Assembly (NCBI RefSeq): GCF_019711495.1
Contig: NZ_JAIGNM010000001.1
Coordinates: forward strand, 372,001-436,000
DNA length: 64,000 nucleotides
Source of the DNA: Qipengyuania xiamenensis
Lineage (GTDB): Bacteria; Pseudomonadota; Alphaproteobacteria; Sphingomonadales; Sphingomonadaceae
Direction: 5' to 3'
Part shown: one piece after another, positions 38,917-48,255 of the stretch
Layout: every line of letters starts with the position of its first letter
Position numbering within the stretch: the first letter of the stretch is position 1
Notes under the pieces: model-generated
What the model was told of the DNA's origin: nothing
The model's input: only the letters and a program-made list of their open reading frames with translations
The model's database searches: none
Position numbers and translations under genes: made by a program

Positions 38917-41051
38917 TGGGTATCTTCGGTCGTCGCAAGATCGGCGCAAAGCCGCGCGAACTGGTCAGCCAGACCACGCTCGAAAACGCCTTCAACCGTC
39001 GCACCTTCGTGATCGGCGGGGCGATGGGCGGGATCGGCACAATCCTCGCCGCCCGCATGGCCTATATCGCCATTGCCGAGAACGAGCGCTGGGTGCTCGA
39101 GTCCGAGAGCAACCGGGTCAACCTCTCGCTCATCCCCCCTCGCCGCGGCTGGATACTCGACCGCAATGGCGCCCCACTCGCCTCCAACCGAGCGGACTTC
39201 CGCGTCGACGTCATCCCCGACCGGATGAATGATCCGGAGCAGACACTCTCTGCTCTCGCAGACATTCTCGACCTGCCCGACACGACCGTGGCCGACATCA
39301 CCAAGCGCGTCGATGACGCGCGTGGCTTCCAGCCTGTCGAAGTCGCGGTCGGCCTGAACTACGACCAGTTCGCCGCGATCAGCGTGCGCCTGCCCGACCT
39401 GCCCGGCGTGGTACCGCAAAGAGGCTTCTCGCGCTTCTATCCGACCGGGCCGAGCGTCGGGCACCTGCTCGGTTATGTCGGTCCGGCGTCGGCGGAAGAG
39501 TATGAGGAACGCCCCGACCCGATCTTGATCACGCCCGGCTACAAGATTGGCAAGGACGCGCTCGAACAGCAGTTCGAGCAGGATCTACAGGGCAAGCCCG
39601 GAGCACGGCGTGTCGAGGTGACCGCCTCGGGCCGCATCGTCCGCGATCTCGAAACCCGCGAGGACGTCCAGGGCGACCCTGTCCGCCTGACGATCGACGG
39701 CCCCCTGCAGGACTATGCAGCGCGCCGCATCGGTCTCGAAAGCGGATCATGCGTGGTGCTCGATTGCGAAACGGGCGACGTGCTGTGCATGTCTTCCATG
39801 CCCAGCTTCGACCCGAACAGCTTTTCTCAGGGCATCGGCCGCGTCGAATATGCGATGCTTCGCGACGATGAACGTGTGCCGCTTCGCAACAAGGTTCTGA
39901 AGGGGCTCTATCCGCCCGGTTCGACGGTGAAGCCGATGCACTGCATGGCGTTCCTCGATGCGGGCGTGAAGCCTGAAGAAGCGATCATGTGCAATGGCGG
40001 CCGCCGCATTGGCAACCGCTTCTTCAATTGCTGGAGCAACCACGGCCGCGTGGACATGGCCAAGGCCATTTACCAGAGCTGCGACAGCTATTTCTACCAT
40101 TTCGCCCAGCAGGTCGGCTTCGAAAAGGTCGCCGAGTGGGCCCACAAGATGGGACTGGGTGAGGAATTCGACCTGCCCGTCACCAGCCAGTTCTATGGCA
40201 CGGTCCCCTCGCCCGAATGGAAGCTGCGGAGGCGCGAAAGCGAGTGGCAGCCTTATGACACGGTCAACTCCTCGATCGGTCAGGGCTACTACCTCGTCAA
40301 TCCGCTCCAGCTGGCTGTCATGAGTGCAAGGCTCGCGACCGGCGACAGGGTCGTGCCCCGACTGAGGCTGACCGAGGACAAGCCTAAATTCGAACATTTC
40401 GCGTTCAGCGACGAGGAGATCGGATACGTTCGCCAGGCCATGAGCGATGTGGTCAACGGCCCGGGCACCGCAGGCCGTGCGCGCCTGCCTTTCGATGACA
40501 TCAAAATGGCTGGCAAGACCGGTACCGCACAGGTGGTCTCGCTCAGTATCTCGGACGGCAAGTCCGGTCCATGGAAGTATCGCGATCACGGGCTGTTCGT
40601 GTTCTTCGCTCCATTCGACAAGCCGAAATACGCAGGCGCGGTCGTTATCGAACACGGCGGCGGGTCGGGCTCCGCCTATCCGATTGCGCGCGACGTGATG
40701 ACCTATCTCTTCGATCCGGCGAAGGGGATGGAAGCCCTGCGCGCTCTCGAAGAACAATGGGGCGGCACCGCTCAGCAACGCCTCGATTCCAAATATCGCG
40801 CTTATGCGGCTGCGGCCGGGGCTTCGGTCCCACCGGTCCCGACACGCGACGAGGACATCTTCGACCAGGTCGAGGCGGAAGCCCGCCTTGCAGCGCGCCC
40901 CGACAAGGAACTGGCCGAAGGCGCCAACCGGCGCCGCGAGGATGACGAGGCGAGCAGCCAGATCAGCCGCGCCCCGCCCTCTGCCCAAACGCCGGATCGC
41001 CAGGCGGAAGCCGCTGCTGCCGCAGAGACACCTCAGGATGGCAGCCAATGA
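38916..41051 (+). CDS. mrdA: Penicillin-binding protein 2 (elongation transpeptidase)
   Basis: This 711-residue class B PBP has one N-terminal membrane helix, a pedestal domain (LIPPRRGWILDRNGAPLASN) and a transpeptidase domain. Active-site motifs are STVK with Ser336/Lys339, SCD (388-390) in place of SxN, and KTGTA starting at Lys534. SxD at the second motif is usual for PBP2. The C-terminal 90 residues are polar, rich in Ala/Glu/Arg and probably disordered. The ATG at 38916 is chosen over the long open frame upstream, which reads over mreC and mreD. Its last four bases overlap rodA. Confidence 0.95.
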   Translation: MGIFGRRKIGAKPRELVSQTTLENAFNRRTFVIGGAMGGIGTILAARMAYIAIAENERWVLESESNRVNLSLIPPRRGWILDRNGAPLASNRADFRVDVIPDRMNDPEQTLSALADILDLPDTTVADITKRVDDARGFQPVEVAVGLNYDQFAAISVRLPDLPGVVPQRGFSRFYPTGPSVGHLLGYVGPASAEEYEERPDPILITPGYKIGKDALEQQFEQDLQGKPGARRVEVTASGRIVRDLETREDVQGDPVRLTIDGPLQDYAARRIGLESGSCVVLDCETGDVLCMSSMPSFDPNSFSQGIGRVEYAMLRDDERVPLRNKVLKGLYPPGSTVKPMHCMAFLDAGVKPEEAIMCNGGRRIGNRFFNCWSNHGRVDMAKAIYQSCDSYFYHFAQQVGFEKVAEWAHKMGLGEEFDLPVTSQFYGTVPSPEWKLRRRESEWQPYDTVNSSIGQGYYLVNPLQLAVMSARLATGDRVVPRLRLTEDKPKFEHFAFSDEEIGYVRQAMSDVVNGPGTAGRARLPFDDIKMAGKTGTAQVVSLSISDGKSGPWKYRDHGLFVFFAPFDKPKYAGAVVIEHGGGSGSAYPIARDVMTYLFDPAKGMEALRALEEQWGGTAQQRLDSKYRAYAAAAGASVPPVPTRDEDIFDQVEAEARLAARPDKELAEGANRRREDDEASSQISRAPPSAQTPDRQAEAAAAAETPQDGSQ

Positions 41052-42166
41052 GCGGGATCGTACCCGAGCCGATTGCGCGGCAGCCATGGCAGATGCTGTT
41101 CCCGCTGTTCGGCCTGATCGGCTTTGGCGCGCTCGTGCTGACTTCTGCAGCGGCCGGTGATTTCGATATTTATGCGAAGTCCCACCTGATCCGATTCGTT
41201 GTGCTCTTCGCAATGGCAGTGGTCATCTCGCGCCTGTCGAAGCCGTTGGTCAGCTTTTTCACCTATCCCGCCTATCTCGTGATCCTGCTGCTGCTGATGG
41301 CCGTCGAGATCGTTGGTCAGGTCGGCGGCGGAAGCCAGCGCTGGCTCGAGGTCGGCCCGATCCGTATCCAGCCATCCGAATTGATGAAACCGGCTGTCGT
41401 GGTGGCGCTTGCCCATTACTACGGTTCGCTGCCTGTCGGCATGATCCCCAACTGGCGCGCCATACTACCGGCGGGCGGCATTATCCTTGCCCCGATGGCA
41501 TTCGTTCTCTTGCAGCCCGACCTCGGCACGTCCCTGGCAATCGCCTTCGGCGGCGGGGTCGTGATGTTCCTTGCAGGACTGCCAATCAGGTGGTTCATTT
41601 TTGCCGGGATCGCCGGAATTGCGGCCATCCCTCTGGCCTTCTTCTTCGCCCTGCAGCCTTATCAGCAGGACCGTGTGACGACTTTCCTCGATCCCGAAAG
41701 CGATCCGCTCGGCGAAGGCTACCAGATTACCCAATCCAAGATCGCGATCGGGTCCGGAGGTATCTTCGGCAAAGGTTTCAACGAGGGTTCGCAGAGCCAT
41801 CTCAATTACTTGCCCGAGCCGCATACCGACTTCGTATTCGCCACCATGGCGGAGGAATGGGGGTTCGTGGGCGGCCTCTTCGTCCTGGGCGCCTTCGCAG
41901 TCATCCTGGGTTGGGGCCTGTCGGTCGCCCGTGCGGCCAGCGACCGGTTCTCGAAACTGCTCGCGGCCGGGATGACCGCGACGATCTTTTTCTACGTCGC
42001 GATCAACCTGTTGATGGTGATGGGTTTTGCCCCCGTGGTCGGCATTCCGCTGCCCTTTATCAGCCACGGCGGCAGTTCGATGATGACCAACATGATCTGC
42101 ATCGGCGTATTGATGATGGTGCACCGCTGGAACCGCAATGCACCGCGGACAGGACTGATCACCTGA
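41048..42166 (+). CDS. rodA: Rod-shape glycosyltransferase RodA (SEDS)
   Basis: This 372-residue SEDS protein has about ten membrane helices. It polymerises lipid II together with PBP2. Conserved blocks are RIQPSELMKPAVV, LQPDLGTSL, GEGYQITQSKIAIGSGGIFGKGF and LPEPHTDFVFATMAEEWGFVGG, and the family's catalytic Asp is in the PEPHTDF loop. It is the last gene of the rod operon, coupled to mrdA by ATGA. It is convergent with the LuxR gene. Confidence 0.96.
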   Translation: MSGIVPEPIARQPWQMLFPLFGLIGFGALVLTSAAAGDFDIYAKSHLIRFVVLFAMAVVISRLSKPLVSFFTYPAYLVILLLLMAVEIVGQVGGGSQRWLEVGPIRIQPSELMKPAVVVALAHYYGSLPVGMIPNWRAILPAGGIILAPMAFVLLQPDLGTSLAIAFGGGVVMFLAGLPIRWFIFAGIAGIAAIPLAFFFALQPYQQDRVTTFLDPESDPLGEGYQITQSKIAIGSGGIFGKGFNEGSQSHLNYLPEPHTDFVFATMAEEWGFVGGLFVLGAFAVILGWGLSVARAASDRFSKLLAAGMTATIFFYVAINLLMVMGFAPVVGIPLPFISHGGSSMMTNMICIGVLMMVHRWNRNAPRTGLIT

Positions 42167-42170
42167 GCGG

Positions 42171-42881
42171 CTAGAAGTGGATGAGGCCGAGCCTTAGTCC
42201 CTTCACCGTTGCGGCGACCTTGTCTCCGACGTCGAGCTTCTCGTAAAGCCGCTTCACATATGTCTTCACCGTGTCGGGCGATATGGAAAGGATCGCCGCG
42301 ATATTGGCGGCACTCTTGCCCATCGACATCCAGTGCAGGACCTCGAGTTCGCGCTCGGACAGATCGACGGCTTCCTCGCTTTGCGCCGTGATCTGGCTAA
42401 TCTTGACGTGGGCTGCCTGCAGGACGCCGTGAAGAAGTGTTATCAGTCCCTCTGGCATCTCCTTGGGCGGTCGCTCGAAAACTATCGCCGCGTATCCATC
42501 GCGCGACTGCGGTCCATAGAGCGAAAAGCTGACCCCGTTCAGCTCCCCGAACTCCCGCATTCGCTCGAAATAGCGAACCGCAACCGGATCATCTGCAGTC
42601 ATCGCGGCAGCCCTGTTCCAGCTCAGGACGGGCGGATTTGCGAACACCAGCGCAGGAACCGGGTCGATCTTCATCAACCCCTCCTCGACGAATGCCTCGA
42701 GCACACCTTCCGAGAACCCCACCCCGTGAACGAACGTTCGCTCGGAATTCGGCGACTCAAATCGCGGGAAATAATGGTAGCTTAGGGCCGTCGCGCCGCG
42801 TTCCGCAGCGAATGCGTATACGTATGCGAGAATCTTCTCGCAGTCGTCGATTTTCTCGAAATCTGCTGCAAATTCCTGCAT
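42171..42881 (-). CDS. LuxR-family regulator with autoinducer-binding domain (solo)
   Basis: This 236-residue protein has an N-terminal autoinducer-binding domain (about 10-150) and a C-terminal GerE-type HTH (LSERELEVLHWMSMGKSAANIAAILSIS split over residues 172-200, then VKTYVKRLYEKL). Of the residues that contact acyl-homoserine lactones in TraR, the Asp-Pro pair (D73, P74) and a Trp (W88) are kept. The positions of the Trp and Tyr in the WxxxY motif are Val and Phe here. No luxI gene is adjacent. It may sense a non-standard or foreign signal. Confidence 0.85.
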   Translation of the reverse strand: MQEFAADFEKIDDCEKILAYVYAFAAERGATALSYHYFPRFESPNSERTFVHGVGFSEGVLEAFVEEGLMKIDPVPALVFANPPVLSWNRAAAMTADDPVAVRYFERMREFGELNGVSFSLYGPQSRDGYAAIVFERPPKEMPEGLITLLHGVLQAAHVKISQITAQSEEAVDLSERELEVLHWMSMGKSAANIAAILSISPDTVKTYVKRLYEKLDVGDKVAATVKGLRLGLIHF

Positions 42882-43008
42882 TTAACCTACGACCTTGGGC
42901 GACGTCACCCACCAAGGGGACTTTATTCGCCCGGCAAGCGATATATCTGCCTCGAACTATCCAATCAAGCGAAGGGGGAGCGCGTTGTGATTCGCAAAGG
43001 GAATTACC

Positions 43009-43335
43009 GTGCCCGATCGAAATCGCGCTCTGACGGAGCGCCCGATCAACATTGATGACCTGGACTGTGCTGCAATCGCCGATCTTGCAGGCGATGGCGC
43101 ATGCCGGGCAGTGCTCGAAAGCGTGTGCGAACGCACCCGGACCGGTCAGGAAAGCACCGTCTGGGAAATCCACCAGGTAACGGGCCTGCCGCTTCACGAA
43201 GCGTTTGCCGCCCTGCGCACGCTCGAGTACGGCAAAGTCATCGACATCGTCGACAATCCCAGCGATCCCTTCGGCGCGAAAATCCGCCTTCTGCTCGAGG
43301 GTTTCGAGGCCATGAAACGCCGCAATGTGGCCTGA
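43009..43335 (+). CDS. Small hypothetical protein, winged-helix-like
   Basis: This 108-residue protein of unknown family has the segment STVWEIHQVTGLPLHEAFAALRTLEYGKVIDIVDNPSDPFGAKIRL, whose helix-turn-helix-wing spacing resembles a small winged helix. The start is a GTG at 43009 with AAAGGGA at good distance. It is divergent from the LuxR-type gene and may be controlled together with it. The 100 bp after its stop contain two GC-rich hairpins and then the tRNA-Lys gene. It could be a transcription factor; this is a guess from the fold pattern. Confidence 0.65.
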   Translation: MPDRNRALTERPINIDDLDCAAIADLAGDGACRAVLESVCERTRTGQESTVWEIHQVTGLPLHEAFAALRTLEYGKVIDIVDNPSDPFGAKIRLLLEGFEAMKRRNVA

Positions 43336-43384
43336 TCGCATTTTGCCCCTTTTATTCGTCGAGACAGCCGCTATATGAGCGCCT

Positions 43385-43418
43385 CCCCCGAGTCGGGGGC
43401 CGCCCGTAACACCGGGCG
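43385..43418 (+). other. Two GC hairpins before tRNA-Lys
   Basis: CCCCCG/CGGGGG (43385-43399) and CGCCCG/CGGGCG (43401-43418) stand side by side between the small gene and the tRNA. They may stop the upstream transcript, but no T-run follows. Confidence 0.35.
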
Positions 43419-43442
43419 AAACGCGGAAATGACCGTGAGTGT

Positions 43443-43522
<80 letters not shown>

Positions 43523-43564
43523 TTCAATGACTTAGCGCTCAAGCGAGCAACTCATCGTTACCCT

Positions 43565-43582
43565 AGGTAGCGAATAGGTAGC
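43565..43582 (+). repeat. Left pair of AGGTAGC repeats (possible integrase arm sites)
   Basis: AGGTAGC occurs at 43565-43571 and 43576-43582, 11 bp apart. The same unit with the same 11-bp step recurs at the right end. An 8-bp inverted repeat GTTACCCT/AGGGTAAC encloses the pair. Confidence 0.55.
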
Positions 43583-43685
43583 TTGGTGAAGGGTAACACC
43601 TTTCTGCGCGTCATTAGGTCGGCTCCCTAACCAACCATCCCTCAAATGCACCGCCGGATTTTTTCCTAAATTTGCGCGCTCAAGA

Positions 43686-46600
43686 CTAATCGACAAGGTT
43701 GCGCAGCCGTCGGAACTCACCAGTCTGTCTGACCGCAGGATCAATCTCACCCAAAATTTCGAGTGACTCGGCCAGGCCATAAGGGACGCTTACCCTGTCA
43801 TCTCCTGTTATCGCATCAAGCAAGAGTATGGCTTCATGCGGATGTTTCTTAATATGGCTATCTTCCCCCCTCGTGTCTTTCGAAAGACGGTACGTAAAAG
43901 TATCCGCATGAGCGACAGGCTTCAGAAACCGCTTCACGGTTTTGACAAGGTCGGGAAAGTGTTCTCCCGCCTTGTCAGCCAAATGAATAAACCCGCGTGT
44001 GCTTTGCTCACTGCGAAAACGTTTCTCCAGGGGCCAAGCCTTTTCGAGGAATGGCTTGATGAACGTTTGCCACTGCGCAGGTTCTCGCCAAAGGTTTCCT
44101 AGCTCCCACAGAGCATGTCCGCGTTCTTCCTCCCCCACTGTCTTGAGGACGCGTCGCACGTCACTGAAAGAGAGGATCGCACCGGTGGTGGACCAATTCG
44201 GATTGGATAGCGCAACAGCCATGCTGATCAGACTCTTGCGACCCTCTTTTCCCATATTCCAGGGGGATTCCGATCGAAGGATTGCAAGAAGATCATCCCT
44301 TATTTGCTCCCACACGCTATTCGGTAGCTGATTCCGTCCCAATACGAAACCGTGCCACGCGGCTTCGCTCTTCGGAGACCGGAGGTCTAACATCGGCAGA
44401 ATAAATTGGTTCGCCCACTGGGGATATTTGAATATGATCCAATCCAGCCGGATCAATAACGAAGCTACAGCGTGATGCCCACCGTCGCCGGGGACCCGAC
44501 AGAGCGCTTCAAGTCTCTCCCGAATATCGGAGGACAGCTCTGTTGGCGCTTCGGAATTTTTCGGAGTCAAAGACCATATCGCCTCCGTCAAGTGACCGAC
44601 CGGACTATTAATTACTTTCATTCGGGAGGCCGCCGACTCCTGCTGCTTCTCCCCATCGACGCTTGCACTGCTCACACTACTTTTCGTAAACTCAGGCGAG
44701 GCGCTTTCAAATGCCTGTATGACGCCATCGCAGATCGACAAGCCGTGCTTAGGGCGGACGCGATAGAGGACCGGTAGATTTTTCTGGAGCCATGCAGTTG
44801 AGGAGTACCTCAAATGCAAAATTTGCTCGTTGGACAGATTCGCCAGAGTAAGTCCAAGCAACAAACGCAGGCGAAGCGGCGTCCGTTTCGGCCAGCTGTT
44901 CAGAAGATCATCCCAATACCTCGGATTAAAGTCTCCGTCTTTTAGGCGTCGCCTCAGAGCGCTGAGAGCAAGGAAGGGTTCGGTTTCGACCAGCCCTTTG
45001 AAGGGTCGGTAGTGCTTCAATTCACCAAAGTTCTCCCCAGTCCGCTTTTCAGCTTCTTCAATGATCTTCGATACCGGGAAAACTTCGAGTCCTTGCGTGT
45101 CGGTGTCCTCGGCGATCAAACCTCCTCGTGGACCGAGACTTTCGTCAGCAGTCTCAGCCCATTGATCGGTGAATCTCTTGTCCACATTCTTGAGCCGACG
45201 TAGCGCATTCGCTCCAGGTTTTGACAAAACACACCCGTTCAGTTCGAGCCAACGTAGCCGCGTTGCGGCGTGGCTAGCTTTGCGTCGGGGATAGTCCTCA
45301 TCTTCCAGATAAGGCCAGTGTGGTGGCCCATCCTCGAGACGACGCTCCAATGCACGTCTCTGCTTGATTGTGAAGGACGGCCACCTTTGCTTCAAAAGCA
45401 GCAATACGTCCCGTTGGTTATCGGAAGTCCAGAAGTCCTCGGCAGAGAGGTTTTGAAGTAGTCTGAATACGGACGCGTTATCAGCGACACCATCGATCGA
45501 CGCGGCCCACAATCCGACCTTCGTAAAAACTCGATGTCCAAATTTCGGCCACTCATTCCACTCAGCCTGCGCAGATGCCAAGTCTGTTGACGCCAGACTT
45601 TCGAAGAGTTGGCTGAACCAAATTACCAACTGCTCTTTGCGGCCATGATACCTCTCGCCCGGTTTTTGTGACGGATGAAGGTTAGGCGGTCTCCAAAATC
45701 TATCTTCAACCTCGTCAAGCAACGCACTCATCTTGAGCAGGGCGTTGCGCAGCAATTTTAAGACGGACGAGAGTTGCTCGTCAGGGATGGGAAGCTTGGT
45801 ATTGTGCCGATCCAACACCTTGACGCTAAGGGACGCCACTTCCGAGAATGACAATTTGTCCCAATCACCATCCGGAGGGATCGGCGATCCCATGGAAGGC
45901 CGCGAAAAAATCACCGTAGGGCTTAAACACCGCTCCAAATACCGGAGCGAATGTCCGGTCCAGCCAAGCGTCTTCAAAAGTCCTTCAAATTCGAACCAGC
46001 GGTACTCGTGCTCGTCGAATGCAAAGCTGTCCAGATGCTCGAGATAGTAGCTCCAAAAGTCAGCTGCAGCTTCGGGCAGTTTTCCTCCATGTCGATCACG
46101 CAGTCGCCTCGCAACAAACCAGATCAGGTGCTGGCTAATTCTGCTCCAACCCGCCGACCACCAGATTGCCGCTGGTTCGCCACATACTTTACCGAACCAG
46201 CTAGCGAGATGATGCAGCCGCGCGGGAAGACGGCGATGAAAGATCTGGAACGTTCCTTGAAGGGTCGGCTGGTCAAAGCCTTCTCCATCCTGCTCATTCC
46301 ACTGAAGAGGATTTTTCGCATAAGAGCGATATAATCGATTCTCTGATTTTGGTGGCCTCGGAGGGTCCGAGTCCAATCCATAAACCGATTGAGGGTCTAG
46401 CTCAGGCGCATCGTCTTCCCAGCTAACCTTGCGCGGCGCGGCATATCTTGCATTTGGGTCGAATACACAGAGCCATTCAGACGTAGGGGTTGGCTCGGCC
46501 TTGGCAAAGGCTGCCGCACCTCTCTTGTTGCTAACCAGTTCGACGACTTGGCCGCGCTCATGTGGTTCTATTGCCCGTGGACCGGCTTGTGCGAGTGAAA

Positions 46601-47459
46601 GCACCTTCGCCGTCCAGGCATCAGGATTGGTCGCAGCTTCGGACCAAGCGTGAATTGTTTCCCAAAGTTTTGCATGTCGGTCGGTAGGATCGTAAATAAT
46701 CGGCGTGACGCCCCTGTCGATCCAGACTTCGTTGTCTGCTCTAGGATCGTCCGCAGCAAACGCGTAAATTGGGTTCGCATAGTTCACCCCCTCACGGTCG
46801 TGCATGCCCTCCAGCAGATAACGCATGGGAGGATCGTCGGCGCTATAGCCTAGGAAGACCAAGGTGAAGGTTTCCCTTAGTTCACGGACGAATTTCGCGG
46901 CCCAGCCTTCTGCTAGATATGCGCGACCGAAATCTGCGCTGCTTATGACGTACCGAGGGTCTGCCTTATCTGTGTCTACCAGACGTCCATGCAAATAGAC
47001 GATGCCCTCAAGCGTTCTGTTAAGCTCTAAGTTCGGAAGGTTCGGAGGTATAATTTTAGCGGACTTGCAACCGGCCCGCTCAAACAGGAGATCAAAGTTC
47101 GTCGTAACAAGCTGAGTGGCACCGGCGGCGTTTTTGGCGAGATGCAATATAGCCCGGTGATGGGCGAGCGTCTTGGCTCGCTTTGTACCCAAAGCTAGGA
47201 AAATTTGACGGTCGACTTCCTCCCTACCGTAGCGCTTAACCAGCAGATTGAAGATGCGATCAAAGTCAGCATCTTCATTAAGTGCCTCGCGACCTTCCTC
47301 AGAATCCAGAGCAGTTACGATCCGGTCTGTGAGCTGCCAAAAACTATCGAGACCGGCTGGGATCGAGACACCGGCACCGCAGAAGAAAACTACGTTTCCT
47401 TGTGCTTGTTGCCCCAGCAAATGTGAAGGGATGTCGGGGCCATCGGAAAAAAAACGCAT
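43686..47459 (-). CDS. Large SIR2-domain protein, probable defence-associated sirtuin
   Basis: This 1257-residue protein has an N-terminal SIR2-like NAD-binding domain (about residues 20-260) and about 1000 residues of mainly helical, Trp-rich sequence of unknown fold. SIR2 motifs: GAGVS (28-32), TNFD (120-123), a candidate catalytic His157 in YLHG, and GYSADDP (204-210). Large proteins of this build, such as the defence-associated sirtuins DSR1 and DSR2, sense phage proteins with the C-terminal part and deplete NAD. It lies on an integrated element behind a small unknown gene. No Shine-Dalgarno is visible before the ATG, and codons 2-5 contain a run of eight T. The SIR2 domain is firm; the defence role is inferred. 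Confidence 0.82.
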   Translation of the reverse strand: MRFFSDGPDIPSHLLGQQAQGNVVFFCGAGVSIPAGLDSFWQLTDRIVTALDSEEGREALNEDADFDRIFNLLVKRYGREEVDRQIFLALGTKRAKTLAHHRAILHLAKNAAGATQLVTTNFDLLFERAGCKSAKIIPPNLPNLELNRTLEGIVYLHGRLVDTDKADPRYVISSADFGRAYLAEGWAAKFVRELRETFTLVFLGYSADDPPMRYLLEGMHDREGVNYANPIYAFAADDPRADNEVWIDRGVTPIIYDPTDRHAKLWETIHAWSEAATNPDAWTAKVLSLAQAGPRAIEPHERGQVVELVSNKRGAAAFAKAEPTPTSEWLCVFDPNARYAAPRKVSWEDDAPELDPQSVYGLDSDPPRPPKSENRLYRSYAKNPLQWNEQDGEGFDQPTLQGTFQIFHRRLPARLHHLASWFGKVCGEPAAIWWSAGWSRISQHLIWFVARRLRDRHGGKLPEAAADFWSYYLEHLDSFAFDEHEYRWFEFEGLLKTLGWTGHSLRYLERCLSPTVIFSRPSMGSPIPPDGDWDKLSFSEVASLSVKVLDRHNTKLPIPDEQLSSVLKLLRNALLKMSALLDEVEDRFWRPPNLHPSQKPGERYHGRKEQLVIWFSQLFESLASTDLASAQAEWNEWPKFGHRVFTKVGLWAASIDGVADNASVFRLLQNLSAEDFWTSDNQRDVLLLLKQRWPSFTIKQRRALERRLEDGPPHWPYLEDEDYPRRKASHAATRLRWLELNGCVLSKPGANALRRLKNVDKRFTDQWAETADESLGPRGGLIAEDTDTQGLEVFPVSKIIEEAEKRTGENFGELKHYRPFKGLVETEPFLALSALRRRLKDGDFNPRYWDDLLNSWPKRTPLRLRLLLGLTLANLSNEQILHLRYSSTAWLQKNLPVLYRVRPKHGLSICDGVIQAFESASPEFTKSSVSSASVDGEKQQESAASRMKVINSPVGHLTEAIWSLTPKNSEAPTELSSDIRERLEALCRVPGDGGHHAVASLLIRLDWIIFKYPQWANQFILPMLDLRSPKSEAAWHGFVLGRNQLPNSVWEQIRDDLLAILRSESPWNMGKEGRKSLISMAVALSNPNWSTTGAILSFSDVRRVLKTVGEEERGHALWELGNLWREPAQWQTFIKPFLEKAWPLEKRFRSEQSTRGFIHLADKAGEHFPDLVKTVKRFLKPVAHADTFTYRLSKDTRGEDSHIKKHPHEAILLLDAITGDDRVSVPYGLAESLEILGEIDPAVRQTGEFRRLRNLVD

Positions 47460-47608
47460 AAGGCAGTTAGTCTAGTGAAACCTCAACATGTAAAGGGGTT
47501 TGCACGTTTCATCCCCAGTACAAAGACGAGGGTCACAGGCATTTATCCGCCCCGATTCAGCGGCCGATTTACCCTGAACCTCTCGCGTTCTTTTTGTTGG
47601 GCTCGCTA

Positions 47609-48214
47609 CTATCCAACAAATCCGGCTTCCAAAGCCCTCACCTCCTCATCGAGAAAAGCTGCTCGGCTCATCATTCGGTCTCGCAATGGGATTGCTGCGT
47701 GTCTCGCTTCGAAACGAATGCAATCCGAAAGGTAGCGATAAACGTTGGCCAATCGCTCCGCTTTCTCTGATGGAGTTTCCTTGATCGGCTTTATACGATC
47801 AACTGCGCCACCTTCTTTGTCCGCCATGCAACGTACAATCAGGCGACCGCACCTATCCTGCTGTACAGTCCAAACTCCTCCCGCCTTTTTCACACTCATG
47901 AGGTAGTTCGCACTGTTGCGAGCGGCGCGAATTTCGCTTTCGCTGGGGTCTTCTGCAAGAACGATGTACTCACCAGCTTTCATCGCCTCCCACCGCCACA
48001 GCTTCTTGTTCTTGCCAAATTCTGTCCGCGTAACCTCGATGCGCCCGTCAATTATTTCGGCCACAAATGACAGTTGCTTCTGTCGCCACGTCGAGAAACG
48101 TTTTTTGTAACGCTTGAACGCCTGGTATATATCCTCACCAGACCTTGCATCCACAAGCATGCTCTCGCCTATTTCAAGTTGCAAAATTGAATTAAAGGGT
48201 TCGCGCGATGCCAT
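47609..48214 (-). CDS. Unknown protein with an apparent internal duplication
   Basis: This 201-residue protein of no recognised family seems to hold two copies of one small domain. Copy one is about residues 12-65 (LEIGESMLVDARS, basic helix, then IIDGRIEVTRTE). Copy two is about 75-130 (MKAGEYIVLAEDPS, helix, then RCGRLIVRCM). The layout of GE(S/Y), helix, then a basic strand resembles small domains common in phage and element proteins. A helical tail follows. It is 149 bp upstream of the SIR2 gene on the same strand and may be its partner or a regulator. No catalytic motif is visible. Confidence 0.6.
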   Translation of the reverse strand: MASREPFNSILQLEIGESMLVDARSGEDIYQAFKRYKKRFSTWRQKQLSFVAEIIDGRIEVTRTEFGKNKKLWRWEAMKAGEYIVLAEDPSESEIRAARNSANYLMSVKKAGGVWTVQQDRCGRLIVRCMADKEGGAVDRIKPIKETPSEKAERLANVYRYLSDCIRFEARHAAIPLRDRMMSRAAFLDEEVRALEAGFVG

Positions 48215-48255
48215 CGTCAGTCTTTTCCTGCTGCAGGTTGGGTTCTAGGCGATAT

